In this document: positions 1 to 8,236 of the stretch, piece after piece
Layout of the letters: each line of letters opens with the position of its first letter
Numbering within the stretch: the first letter of the stretch is position 1
Source: a virus
Virus record (IMG/VR): IMGVR_UViG_3300010151_000113
Span: 1 to 27,350 of that record
Strand: one strand, 5' to 3'
DNA: 27,350 bases
Program-made: the position numbers and the translations under genes
Notes under the pieces: generated by a model
Seen by the model: only the letters and a program-made list of their open reading frames with translations
The model's database searches: none
What the model was told of the DNA's origin: nothing

Positions 1-2
1 GG

Positions 3-1688
3 AAAGATTTTGGATATAAAGATATTTCAGGAGCTGAAGCAATTGATCCTAAAGATGGCGAGGCCGATCAGTTAATTGAATTTTTCGAGTTATACGAAAA
101 AATCAAGGTTTCCTATATTAATGTATTTTATCAAGTTCCACCAGATCCAGCGATTATTAGGGAGATAGAAGAACAGGTAGAAACAAGATTGGCTGAACTA
201 AAGGCAGAGATGGATGTTCGCAAGCTTGAACAGACAAATGCATTAGGTCAACAGGTGGAATCTGGAGAGATGCTAGAAGAGAGATTCAAATTAGAAATAT
301 ATAAGTTAGAAAAACAAAATGAAGAGGCATTAGAGCAGGCCAAACAGGAAATGCAAAGTAAATTAATGGCAGAAAAATCCAAGATTGAAAATAGGATTAT
401 GTCAGAAAAAGAATTTGATGTTTTGATGGAGGACAAGTTATTTGCAAAGAATGTTGTAGATACAATTCAGTTCTATGGAACAAGAATTAAACAAACTTGT
501 TCTGCAGGCACTACTTTATTATACGAACAGGTGCTGCCAGAGGGTGTTACAGAATATCCTTTAGTTCCATTTCATTACAAATGGACTGGGACACCATACC
601 CAGTTAGTGCAGTATCTCCATTAATTGGGAAGCAAAGAGAAATTAATAAATCACATCAGATTATGGTGCATAATGCATCGCTGGGGAGCAGTCTAAGATG
701 GTTGCATGAAGAGGGGTCGATTGATACAGACTACTGGGAGAAATACTCCTCCTCTCCTGGCGCATTGTTGCCAGTTCGTCCTGGTGCTGCACCACCGACT
801 CCTGTGCAACCCGCTCCATTATCTAATGCTTTCTTTACTATTGTACAGGAAGGTAAAGGAGATATGGAGTATTTAGCTGGTATATATGGAGCTATGCAAG
901 GTGATACAAAACAACAGCATGATACATTTCGCGGCATGATGGCGTTGGATGAGTATGGAACAAGGCGTGTAAAACAATGGATGAAAAATGCTATCGAACC
1001 TGCTTTAAAACAATTAGGTATTGTTACTATGCAATTTTCTCAAGCAGTATACACGGCCCATAAGGTATTTAGAGTTGTACAGCCTAGCGCTCTCCAAGAG
1101 GAAAGAACAGTTGAAATTAATGTCCCAATGTACAATGATTATGGAGAGGCAATTGGTAAGTTTCACGATTATAGTACAGCTAAATTTGATGTACGTATAG
1201 TTGCTGGATCTACATTACCAGTAAATAGATGGGCATATCTAGCTGAGTTAAAGGAATTATTACAACTCAATGTTGTAGACGATATAGCAGTATTGGCTGA
1301 AACGGATATACGTAATAAAGGTCAGATTGCTAAGCGGAAAAGTATATATGCTAAACTACAGAATGCTTTAAATAGCTCTACTGATCAAATAAAAGATCTT
1401 CAAGGAACTATTGAAACCCTTGAACGTCAACTTGTACAGGCTGGTATTAAAGGTAAGGTCATGCAAGCTACGATGGAAATAGAAAAGCAGAAGGTTGAGG
1501 TTAAGGGTGAGGAGAGAGACGCACTTCGCCAAACACAGGCTGAGCAGAAACTTTTACAAAACAGTATGAAGCAGGCAGCCGCATCTGGCAAGGATAAAAT
1601 GGCGACAGAAGAGGAACGTCAAAAGATTAGACTAGATGGGGAAGTAAATAAATTAATAAATACGTTGCAAAATGATACTAAAGAGTAG
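3..1688 (+). CDS. Phage portal protein, 5' end outside window
   Basis: The portal is the dodecameric ring at the capsid vertex through which DNA is packaged and ejected. The frame is open from base 3, so the start lies upstream; a TTG at 189 is only an internal codon. About 561 residues are visible. A charged coiled-coil segment (about nt 200-430) is followed by a beta/alpha core containing QREINKSHQIMVHNASLGSS (near nt 630-690), a conserved-looking portal segment, then a Pro-rich loop and the stretch GDTKQQHDTFRGMMALDEYG. The last 120 or so residues are a Lys/Glu/Gln-rich helix likely to form the crown or barrel. Scaffold and major capsid genes follow directly, the usual order. Family assignment is by recognised sequence pattern and position, without a database search. 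Confidence 0.82.
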   Translation, partial: KDFGYKDISGAEAIDPKDGEADQLIEFFELYEKIKVSYINVFYQVPPDPAIIREIEEQVETRLAELKAEMDVRKLEQTNALGQQVESGEMLEERFKLEIYKLEKQNEEALEQAKQEMQSKLMAEKSKIENRIMSEKEFDVLMEDKLFAKNVVDTIQFYGTRIKQTCSAGTTLLYEQVLPEGVTEYPLVPFHYKWTGTPYPVSAVSPLIGKQREINKSHQIMVHNASLGSSLRWLHEEGSIDTDYWEKYSSSPGALLPVRPGAAPPTPVQPAPLSNAFFTIVQEGKGDMEYLAGIYGAMQGDTKQQHDTFRGMMALDEYGTRRVKQWMKNAIEPALKQLGIVTMQFSQAVYTAHKVFRVVQPSALQEERTVEINVPMYNDYGEAIGKFHDYSTAKFDVRIVAGSTLPVNRWAYLAELKELLQLNVVDDIAVLAETDIRNKGQIAKRKSIYAKLQNALNSSTDQIKDLQGTIETLERQLVQAGIKGKVMQATMEIEKQKVEVKGEERDALRQTQAEQKLLQNSMKQAAASGKDKMATEEERQKIRLDGEVNKLINTLQNDTKE

Positions 1689-1695
1689 TATCATT
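1671..1695 (+). repeat. Perfect 10-bp inverted repeat over the portal stop codon
   Basis: The arms AATGATACTA (1671-1680) and TAGTATCATT (1686-1695) are exact reverse complements around the 5-base loop AAGAG; the portal stop TAG is the start of the second arm. The stem is AT-rich and has no following T-run, so it is not a standard intrinsic terminator. A 12-base palindrome ATTAACGTTAAT (1693-1704) overlaps its end. It could be a 3'-end or processing hairpin between the portal and scaffold messages; function is unknown. Confidence 0.5.
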
Positions 1696-1729
1696 AACGT
1701 TAATCTGTAACAAAATAAGGAGAGATACA

Positions 1730-2587
1730 ATGGCAGAAGTACAAAAAGGTGGTAACTCTGAACAGTCAGGCCCCACTACTGATGACTTCTTCAACGCACT
1801 GGAGAACGAAGTAAACTCTGGTGTATTAGACGAACCAATCACTGAAGTAACCCAACCACAAACGGAGGGCGCCCCTGTGGTAACCCCTTCACTACCCGTG
1901 GAAGGCTCTGAAAAAAGCGTGAATTGGGAGAAACGGTATAAGGATTCAACTCGTGAAGCTCAGAATATGAATGCTGAGTTAACTGATTTAAGGCCTTTCG
2001 TACCGATTCTCGACGCAATGAAACATGATAGCGGTCTAGTAGATCACGTTCGTGAGTATCTGCAGTCTGGTGGTAAACCAGCAGAGAGTGTCCAAAATAA
2101 GCTAAATCTTGGTGAAGATTTTGTCTATGACGGTCATGATGCTGTAACTGACCCTGAATCAGATTCTGCAAAAGTAATGCAGGAACATATTAACAATGCT
2201 GTTAATAATAGGGCTCAGAAAATTTTACAAAATGAACGCCAACGAAGTGTTAAGGTTCAAAAGGATCTTGATAAGAAGAAGGCGGAAATTGAGTTTAAGA
2301 AGCGTCATGGAATGACAGATGAAGTCTTTAAAGAGATGGTTGATAAGGCAAGGGATCATATTATGACTCTGGATGATATTCATTTTCTTTTGAATAGAGA
2401 CCAGGCAAATAAAAATGTTGCCAATGCTACAAAAAAGGACATGTTAGATCAAATGCAGAATGTCAGGAATGTACCTACGAGCGCTAGCGGAGCTAGCAGT
2501 ACTCAAGTAGATGTGAATCCAGAAAATGCGATGTTTGATTCTATCTTGGGTATTGATAACGAAGTAGATACACTGTTTGACGAATAA
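1730..2587 (+). CDS. Capsid scaffolding protein
   Basis: Probable internal scaffold that directs assembly of the major capsid protein into a procapsid. The 285-residue product is strongly acidic and poor in aromatic residues. It has a disordered N-terminal third rich in Glu, Thr, Pro and Ser (residues 1-65), a middle segment, and a long charged helix (about residues 140-240) with KKKAEIEFKKRHGMTDEVF, then a flexible Asn/Ser tail. This composition and the position between portal and major capsid genes are typical of tailed-phage scaffolds. No protease domain or Ser-His-Asp signature is visible, so a protease-scaffold fusion is unlikely. The start is supported by AAGGAGAG a few bases upstream of ATG. 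Sequence families of scaffolds are poorly conserved, so the call rests mainly on composition and context. Confidence 0.72.
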   Translation: MAEVQKGGNSEQSGPTTDDFFNALENEVNSGVLDEPITEVTQPQTEGAPVVTPSLPVEGSEKSVNWEKRYKDSTREAQNMNAELTDLRPFVPILDAMKHDSGLVDHVREYLQSGGKPAESVQNKLNLGEDFVYDGHDAVTDPESDSAKVMQEHINNAVNNRAQKILQNERQRSVKVQKDLDKKKAEIEFKKRHGMTDEVFKEMVDKARDHIMTLDDIHFLLNRDQANKNVANATKKDMLDQMQNVRNVPTSASGASSTQVDVNPENAMFDSILGIDNEVDTLFDE

Positions 2588-2590
2588 GAG

Positions 2591-2604
2591 AATCCCTCGG
2601 GATT
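2591..2604 (+). repeat. Short inverted repeat in scaffold-capsid gap
   Basis: AATCC and GGATT flank the tetraloop CTCG (extendable to AATCCC/GGGATT on paper). It lies 4 bases after the scaffold stop. No T-run follows, so it is at most a weak RNA hairpin. Confidence 0.3.
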
Positions 2605-2631
2605 GATCGTTAGGCAATAACCATAATACGT

Positions 2632-2647
2632 TAGGAGGTTAATCCTA
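2632..2647 (+). promoter_or_regulatory. Strong ribosome-binding site of the capsid gene, within a small hairpin
   Basis: AGGAGG (2633-2638) is a near-perfect Shine-Dalgarno sequence before the major capsid ATG at 2647. TAGGA (2632-2636) can pair with TCCTA (2643-2647) around the loop GGTTAA, so part of the site and the first base of the start codon can be in a 5-bp stem. The strong site fits the most abundant virion protein; any control by the weak hairpin is speculative. Confidence 0.5.
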
Positions 2648-4215
2648 TGGCTGATTTATTTAGCGCAAGGTATCCAAATACTGACTTAACTGTCCCTGAT
2701 GATTTTGCAGGTAGTATCAATGATGCTACTTCTTTAGCAACAGGTGACATTAGACGTAAGTACAATTTTGGAAATCGTGTGTCCGAATTAGCGATTGCCC
2801 AGGATCCGTTTTTCAGATTCCTGAGCATGACTTCAAAAAAACCTACCGACGATCCTCAGTTTAAGTATGCTGAGAAACGTGGTAGTTGGCATAAAAGATA
2901 TGCCTACGTAATTGGTTGGGTAAATAGTGTTGGTGCCGACATTTTCGACGACGCTGAAATTAAAGACCAATCAGGTACAGCTCTGGTGGCAGGTACAACA
3001 ACTCAGTTGTATATGGCCTGTGACTATGAGAATAAAGGTAATATCCAGAATGTTTATGGGCAGTCAACTAATGCAATCACCGTTGGTGGTGCAGATACTG
3101 CTCCAGGATTCTTCTTACCAGATCAAGTAATAAAGGTCAACCTAAGTGCAACAGCAGGTGGTGGCGCAGCAATAGCTGGTTATGCTCTTCTTAGAGTAAA
3201 AGCAGTTGCTGACGCAGCAAATACTAGTGCATTTGTAGGTCATGATCTTTCAACAGGTTCAGCAACATCCAGCACTGCAAAGAGTGCCGTAAAACTCACA
3301 TGTGAAGTTGTACGTGCTCCTGAAAGTGCTGCTGTTGAGTTGTGTTCCTACAGAAGTGATGATCCTCTAGAGGGTGTTTACAGCGCTAATGTCGCTGAAG
3401 TACTCGAAGCTGGTCGTTCATATGTAGTGGGCAATGCTCACCTGGAAGGATCTGGTTATCCAGATACTTGGAAAGATCAACCTTACTCATTCAACCATGG
3501 CCAGACTCAAATCTGGAAAACATCCATGGCAATGACAAATACTGCAAGAGCAACAAACTTGAAGTATGATGCCAGCGAATGGGCACGGATCTGGAAAGAA
3601 AAGCTCATTGAGCATAAGTGGGATATCGAGCAGTCATTACTGTTTGGGTCACAAACATCATCTAGCAACTACAACTACACTCAAGGTGCAGTTGATTTTG
3701 TCTTGAATCATGGTAATGTGTTTAGTTTAAATACAGCCACCAAGACAGCTGATGATTTCTTGGATGACCTATCCAGTTATTCTGATCCTCGGTATAACAA
3801 TTCACAAGCAACCGTATTCTTCTGTGATACAGCCACATATAATTGGCTACACAAATTGGGTGGGTATTTCAAGAACAATCTTGAAGTTTCTCCTCAGTTC
3901 CGTGCTGATATGGCTATCTCAGGCAAAAAGAAAGCTTTCGGTGTGGACATTACAACCATTAGTACACCTTATGGTGATATTAATGCTGCTCGTAATATAC
4001 ACATGGATGGTAGTTCTGTGAATATCATAGGCATAAACATGAAATATTGCGCATATCGTCCACTTAGTGGTAACGCTGTGAATCGTGATACTTCCGTTTA
4101 TGTAGGCGTGCAAACACTAGAAAACAGTGGCATTGATCGTCGGGTAGACCTAATCCTTACCGAAGCTGGTATGGAATGGCAAATGCCTGAAGCTCATGCT
4201 ATCTGGAAAGCATAA
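2647..4215 (+). CDS. Major capsid protein, HK97-fold type
   Basis: The main shell subunit. The 522-residue product follows the scaffold gene and has the strongest ribosome-binding site seen here. An N-terminal arm (residues 1-45) is followed by a mixed alpha/beta core. Features seen in large HK97-type capsid proteins, including the phage SU10-like group as I recall it, are the helix with IEQSLLFGSQTSS (about residue 325), the segment ATVFFCDTATYNWLHKLGG, and the C-terminal strand RRVDLILTEAGMEWQMPEAH. A Gly/Ala/Ser/Thr-rich stretch at about residues 165-215 looks like an inserted surface beta domain. No cleavable N-terminal delta domain or protease is evident. Assignment as major capsid is firm from context; the exact subfamily needs a structure-based search. 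Confidence 0.85.
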   Translation: MADLFSARYPNTDLTVPDDFAGSINDATSLATGDIRRKYNFGNRVSELAIAQDPFFRFLSMTSKKPTDDPQFKYAEKRGSWHKRYAYVIGWVNSVGADIFDDAEIKDQSGTALVAGTTTQLYMACDYENKGNIQNVYGQSTNAITVGGADTAPGFFLPDQVIKVNLSATAGGGAAIAGYALLRVKAVADAANTSAFVGHDLSTGSATSSTAKSAVKLTCEVVRAPESAAVELCSYRSDDPLEGVYSANVAEVLEAGRSYVVGNAHLEGSGYPDTWKDQPYSFNHGQTQIWKTSMAMTNTARATNLKYDASEWARIWKEKLIEHKWDIEQSLLFGSQTSSSNYNYTQGAVDFVLNHGNVFSLNTATKTADDFLDDLSSYSDPRYNNSQATVFFCDTATYNWLHKLGGYFKNNLEVSPQFRADMAISGKKKAFGVDITTISTPYGDINAARNIHMDGSSVNIIGINMKYCAYRPLSGNAVNRDTSVYVGVQTLENSGIDRRVDLILTEAGMEWQMPEAHAIWKA

Positions 4216-4227
4216 GGAGATAACATC

Positions 4228-4674
4228 ATGAGTACACCATATTTATACGGTTCAAATGCTGAAGATGCTAAGCTCCAAGATGTGCTTAAGCTAAAAAAGA
4301 AACAGTTCAGTATTGACATGGGCGCTCAGGCTGCAGGAACTGATACAACGGAAACCTTTTCTAAAGGTGATATGATTATCGGATTTTCTGCTGTAATAAC
4401 TGAGTTAGTGTCAACTGGGTCTAGTCCTACAGTCCAATTTGGATTTGCAGGAACAACTATGTTGAGCGCAGCAGTACCTGCTGCTACAGCGGTTGTAGAC
4501 TATCCAATCGGACCAGCAAATGCAGCTGACGCTGCACCATTGGTGCTAGTAGCTGATGATACATTTGATTGTATTGTAGCAACAGCAACATTGACTACTG
4601 GTAAAGCTGACGTAACTGTTTGGTACATTGAAGCTCCTGCTTTTGAAGCAGAGTCTCAATGGGTCACAGCTTAA
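4228..4674 (+). CDS. Small beta-rich protein, candidate capsid decoration protein
   Basis: I do not recognise a named family. The 148-residue product has a short charged N-terminal stretch (KLKKKQFSIDMG) followed by about 110 residues of alternating hydrophobic and Thr/Ala/Val residues, consistent with a compact beta sandwich; there is no signal peptide or membrane span. It starts 12 bases after the major capsid stop with the site TAAGGAGA, so it is in the same transcription unit. Small beta proteins encoded immediately after the major capsid gene are often capsid-stabilising or decoration proteins, and that is the best inference. A minor head-completion role is the alternative. Confidence 0.55.
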   Translation: MSTPYLYGSNAEDAKLQDVLKLKKKQFSIDMGAQAAGTDTTETFSKGDMIIGFSAVITELVSTGSSPTVQFGFAGTTMLSAAVPAATAVVDYPIGPANAADAAPLVLVADDTFDCIVATATLTTGKADVTVWYIEAPAFEAESQWVTA

Positions 4675-4685
4675 GGAGGTAGAAC

Positions 4686-5012
4686 ATGGCGGTATTAGCA
4701 AAAGTTAGTAAGCCTGCCATAGGCCCACAATGGAACGTTATCAAGGATCTCCCTAGTGGAGGTGCTGCATCTGTTGAAGGAGTTACTCTTTTATCAGAAG
4801 CTGGAACGACTGCTGTAACATTAGCAGATGGATCTTATAACGGCCAAATGGCATTGCTAGTCAATAATGGGGCAAGTGGAGCAAAAACTGTTACACCTGC
4901 TAACCAATTAGGGCTGAGTAGTGTTGCTATAGCCAATACTAAATCATGTCTATTCGTATGGGTAGATGATGGTACTAGTGCTGGCTGGGCTGCCGTAGGC
5001 GTGAACGCGTAA
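4686..5012 (+). CDS. Small beta-rich virion protein, possible decoration or head fibre
   Basis: The product has 108 residues, is nearly all beta-prone (Ala, Gly, Thr, Val, Ser), and carries short repeated turns such as LADGSYNGQMALLVNN and ANTKSCLFVWVDDG. I do not recognise a named family; patterns like this occur in small trimeric capsid decoration or head-fibre proteins of phages. It has a strong site, AAGGAGGT, 5 bases upstream of ATG and lies 11 bases after the previous gene, so it is co-expressed with the capsid genes. A long GC-rich hairpin follows its stop codon and may mark the end of the head-gene message. Confidence 0.5.
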   Translation: MAVLAKVSKPAIGPQWNVIKDLPSGGAASVEGVTLLSEAGTTAVTLADGSYNGQMALLVNNGASGAKTVTPANQLGLSSVAIANTKSCLFVWVDDGTSAGWAAVGVNA

Positions 5013-5029
5013 GTAAATAACTAGGTGGC

Positions 5030-5071
5030 GCCCGTCTTTCTGGGAAATCTTCTCTCCCCAAGAGGGCGGGC
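5030..5071 (+). promoter_or_regulatory. Long GC-rich RNA hairpin between head and tail genes
   Basis: The arms gcccgtctttctggg (5030-5044) and cccaagagggcgggc (5057-5071) pair at 14 of 15 positions, three of them G-U, around the loop aaatcttctctc. It fills most of the only sizeable gap in the window (5013-5093). The following bases are CAAAACC, not a T-run, and the reverse orientation also lacks one. It may be a non-canonical terminator, a processing site or an mRNA-stabilising element. Confidence 0.6.
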
Positions 5072-5093
5072 AAAACCTAATAAAGGAAAATAA

Positions 5094-8000
5094 ATGGCAT
5101 CATTTCAAGCACAGGTGGAGGGGATAACACAGCTGACTGTAGGTACTACACCTACAACGGGAGAACTGACTCAATTTTTACGGGATGGAGTAAAAGAAGT
5201 AACAAATCGTATTATTACCATTAGGCCTGACGAACTTAATAAATTTACTACGTCTACACATGATGCAACAAATGATGGTGTTGATGCTGTAGGGAAAATA
5301 TTATCTGTTGTTCGGGAGCATGATGATACAAGTATATTACGTAATTGTACACTTATTGCTCCAGGAGATAGGTATGCAGCATCTGATTCAACTAGTTTAA
5401 GGTATAGGTCGAAATATAATCCTGGATTTTATGAGTTGGCTGGTAAAATTTATACTATTCCAGCTGCTGCTGCAGGGAATAACGATGCTATTGTTACACA
5501 AGTTTCATATTATCAACCAGCATTTGATGATGTAAGTCTTGATAATTTTCCAGATGAATATGAATATTTAGTAGCATTATATGCATCACTAAGATCTATT
5601 CATGCCGTTATGGGGGTTAAGGCAACAACGACATTAGATACGTTTGATTCCATCCCTATATCTCCTGAATTTGATTTTTCAGTTATTACTCAGGCATTAA
5701 CAGCAATGACTATTCCATCTGGAGTGGTTATGCCAACATTAACTTTTGATAGTTTTCCTGGAGTTACTTGGTCATTTCCTTCTATTCCTATAGCTCCTAA
5801 TACCAGTGCGATTAGTGTGGCAGATTTTTCCAGCGCAGAACCATCTTATATAAGTCCTGTATCAATTAGTTTAGATTCTTTTGCTGCCTTTACTGGGACA
5901 TTAACTGCTTTATCTATTACAGCTGTTATCCCAGATGCTATTAATGTCCCTAATATAATATCTCCTGGAGTGGACACGATAGAGGCAGTTATTCCAGGTG
6001 ATATCCCATCTTATACAAAACCAAGTACTAATATAGCAACAATACCTCCTACAGTACCTATATTGGAAACATTAACTACTTTTAATCTAACAGCAGTTGC
6101 TCCTGATAGTCCGATAGATCCTGAAATAACATCTGATGGGATTAGCACTATTAGTAAGCCTACCCTCTCTGATCAACCAGTTTATATACCAGTATCATTT
6201 GACAGTATGTTTGCTGATCTAGCTACTAAAACTATTGCAGATTTGTCAATTACAGCAGTATCCCCTGATTTGCCAGTACTAACTGAGGTTATTTATAATA
6301 CCGCAGACGGGGCTGCTACTGATATAACAATAGCTAATATACCTGATATGGATAGAACGGAAACAGCGCAAGGAGTTGCAGACATACTTAAGGTTGATGT
6401 TGATTTATCTGGGTTAACTTTTGCTACCTATACTGTCCCTGCTCCACCAGATCAACCTGGTGATCCTACTGATATAGGTAATATTGGAACTGCTTCAGAT
6501 GCATCCCCGCTTGGCACAATGGAGGATTATGTTACAACAGAAGAGGATAGCGAACTAGCATCTTCAATGGGAGAAGTAATAGCTTCGATGTCTACAGGTT
6601 ATTCTGCTAAAATAGAAAAATATTCTCAGGATATAAATGCATATACTAGTGATATGACAAATGAATTGAATATATTTAATGAAAAAAATGCAGAATTATT
6701 AAAGCGATTTGAAGCTGCAGCCAGCAATGCCCAACAGGCTAATGAGGTAGTGACACAAAACCTACAAAAAGATTTAGATATTATAAAAGCCAATCAGCAA
6801 AAGAATTTAAGTGTAGAACAGGCAGATGCTGCTGCGATCAATCAGGCTGCTCTACAGGATGCTATCCAGACCATGCAAGCTATTACACAAGATAATAATA
6901 GCGTGCTAGGAAAATATCAGGCAGAAGTAGCCCATTATCAGGCTGAAGTTAGTACTGAAGTTCAAGAATATCAACACAATAGTACAAAAGAGCTTCAATT
7001 ATGGACTGCTCAACAGAACACTATTATTCAACAATATCAGGCTAGTGTGCAGGATTCACTTAATACTTTTAATAAAGATAATATAATTTATCAAGCTGAA
7101 CTTCAAACAGCCCTTGCTGCTTTTCAAGGGGATGTTCAGGAAGCTCAAAAAGAGGGTGATTTATTATTTCAAGCAAAAATTCAGGATTATACATTAACTC
7201 TTCAGCAATACCAGGCAGAAACACAGGCATACCAGGCTGAAGTTGCTTCTGAAGTACAGGAATATACTCAACAATTACAGGATGTTAATACAGCCAATGC
7301 CAGCAATCTACAAAAATACCAGACAGAATTAACCCAGTATCAGGCAGAGGTTGCTAAAGAAACACAAATTATACAGGCAAGCCTTCAGAATGAATTAAAT
7401 GAATTTAATAAAGAGAATGTAAAATATCAAGCCAATATACAGACTGAATTGGCAAAATTTCAAGTCGATGCTGCTGAGGCACAAAAGGAAGGAGATCTGA
7501 GTCTACAGGCTGATATTCAGGAGTATACTTTGACTATCCAGAAGTTTCAAGCTGATCTAGCTTCCTATCAGGCTGATGTGGCTAGTGAGGTACAGCAATA
7601 TACTCAGAATCTACAAAAAGCATTACAAACTTGGACAGGAGAACAAGCTAATGAGATACAGAGATATCAGGCTGACCTCCAAAATGCGTTAAATGCCTTT
7701 AATCAGGATAATGTTATCTATCAGGCGACAGTTCAGGAAAAAATACAGGAGGCTCAATTAGGAGATACTGAAGAAAATAGAAAATTACAAAAGTATTCAG
7801 CTGAAGTACAGGCGTATGGTGCTGAAGTTAATGGTCTGATTTCACAAAATACAGCAGAAATAGCTGCATGGCAGAATGAATGGAGCTTAAGGACACAGAA
7901 ATATACTGCAGAGGTAGGGGCAATTGCCCAGGAATATCAGGCAGAGATAGCCGGAGAATCCCAAATATCGCAATCTCAAGTTGCTATTTATACCGCACAA

Positions 8001-8234
8001 TTATCCCGAGCTAATCAGGAACATCAATCAGCTTTGGCTGTATATCAAGCAAAAATAGCAACATACCAAGCTGATGTACAGGCCAAGATAGGTAAACATA
8101 CCCAAGAACTTCAAGCTGATAATGCCGAATATCAGTGGCTTCAAGATCAATACACAAGAATTAAAGCAGAATATGATACAGCTTTTGTGGCTTTGGCACC
8201 ACCACAATCTGGATCACAACAAGAAAGGAATTAA
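5094..8234 (+). CDS. Large tail or connector structural protein with long coiled coil
   Basis: The product has 1046 residues in three parts. Residues 1-170 form a compact domain beginning MASFQAQVEGITQLTVG and ending with FPDEYEYLVALYASL; its helix-beta-helix outline resembles phage head-tail adaptors. Residues about 195-480 are rich in Pro, Thr, Ser and Ile with a repeated motif (SITAVIPDAINVP, NLTAVAPDSPIDP, SITAVSPDLPVL) and look extended and beta-structured. Residues about 495-1025 are a Gln/Ala/Glu-rich helix built on YQAEV-type repeats, including in-register units starting at residues 656, 768 and 866. No membrane span or enzymatic motif is seen. ATG follows AAAGGAAA. A virion structural role is likely; attachment at the neck or tail with a projecting coiled coil is inference. 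A tape measure is an alternative by length, but no tail-tube gene is in view. Confidence 0.6.
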   Translation: MASFQAQVEGITQLTVGTTPTTGELTQFLRDGVKEVTNRIITIRPDELNKFTTSTHDATNDGVDAVGKILSVVREHDDTSILRNCTLIAPGDRYAASDSTSLRYRSKYNPGFYELAGKIYTIPAAAAGNNDAIVTQVSYYQPAFDDVSLDNFPDEYEYLVALYASLRSIHAVMGVKATTTLDTFDSIPISPEFDFSVITQALTAMTIPSGVVMPTLTFDSFPGVTWSFPSIPIAPNTSAISVADFSSAEPSYISPVSISLDSFAAFTGTLTALSITAVIPDAINVPNIISPGVDTIEAVIPGDIPSYTKPSTNIATIPPTVPILETLTTFNLTAVAPDSPIDPEITSDGISTISKPTLSDQPVYIPVSFDSMFADLATKTIADLSITAVSPDLPVLTEVIYNTADGAATDITIANIPDMDRTETAQGVADILKVDVDLSGLTFATYTVPAPPDQPGDPTDIGNIGTASDASPLGTMEDYVTTEEDSELASSMGEVIASMSTGYSAKIEKYSQDINAYTSDMTNELNIFNEKNAELLKRFEAAASNAQQANEVVTQNLQKDLDIIKANQQKNLSVEQADAAAINQAALQDAIQTMQAITQDNNSVLGKYQAEVAHYQAEVSTEVQEYQHNSTKELQLWTAQQNTIIQQYQASVQDSLNTFNKDNIIYQAELQTALAAFQGDVQEAQKEGDLLFQAKIQDYTLTLQQYQAETQAYQAEVASEVQEYTQQLQDVNTANASNLQKYQTELTQYQAEVAKETQIIQASLQNELNEFNKENVKYQANIQTELAKFQVDAAEAQKEGDLSLQADIQEYTLTIQKFQADLASYQADVASEVQQYTQNLQKALQTWTGEQANEIQRYQADLQNALNAFNQDNVIYQATVQEKIQEAQLGDTEENRKLQKYSAEVQAYGAEVNGLISQNTAEIAAWQNEWSLRTQKYTAEVGAIAQEYQAEIAGESQISQSQVAIYTAQLSRANQEHQSALAVYQAKIATYQADVQAKIGKHTQELQADNAEYQWLQDQYTRIKAEYDTAFVALAPPQSGSQQERN
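7059..7688 (+). repeat. Tandem coiled-coil repeats in the 1046-residue protein
   Basis: Two adjacent units of 112 and 98 codons start with LNTFNKDN (residue 656) and LNEFNKEN (residue 768); a third, partial unit starts with LNAFNQDN at residue 866. In the first two, EAQKEGDL falls at the same offset (position 28) and is followed by closely matching helix sequence ending SEVQEYTQ and SEVQQYTQ. This is internal duplication at protein level; the DNA copies have diverged. Confidence 0.75.
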
Positions 8235-8236
8235 CA

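Noticed and set aside
189-1688. Portal gene starting at TTG 189
   Set aside because: The frame is open back to base 3 with portal-like sequence and there is no ribosome-binding site at the TTG; the gene starts outside the window.
2927-3130. Short plus-strand open frame inside the major capsid gene
   Set aside because: Alternative frame of a well-supported capsid gene, with no independent support; the same applies to the frame at 3752-4021.
5030-5071. Hairpin as a canonical Rho-independent terminator
   Set aside because: Neither strand has a T-run after the stem, so I list it only as a structured element of unknown role.
5094-8234. Tape measure protein of a long-tailed phage
   Set aside because: Length and coiled coil fit, but there is no tail-tube or chaperone gene before it, no membrane span, and adaptor and nozzle genes indicate a short tail; kept only as an alternative.
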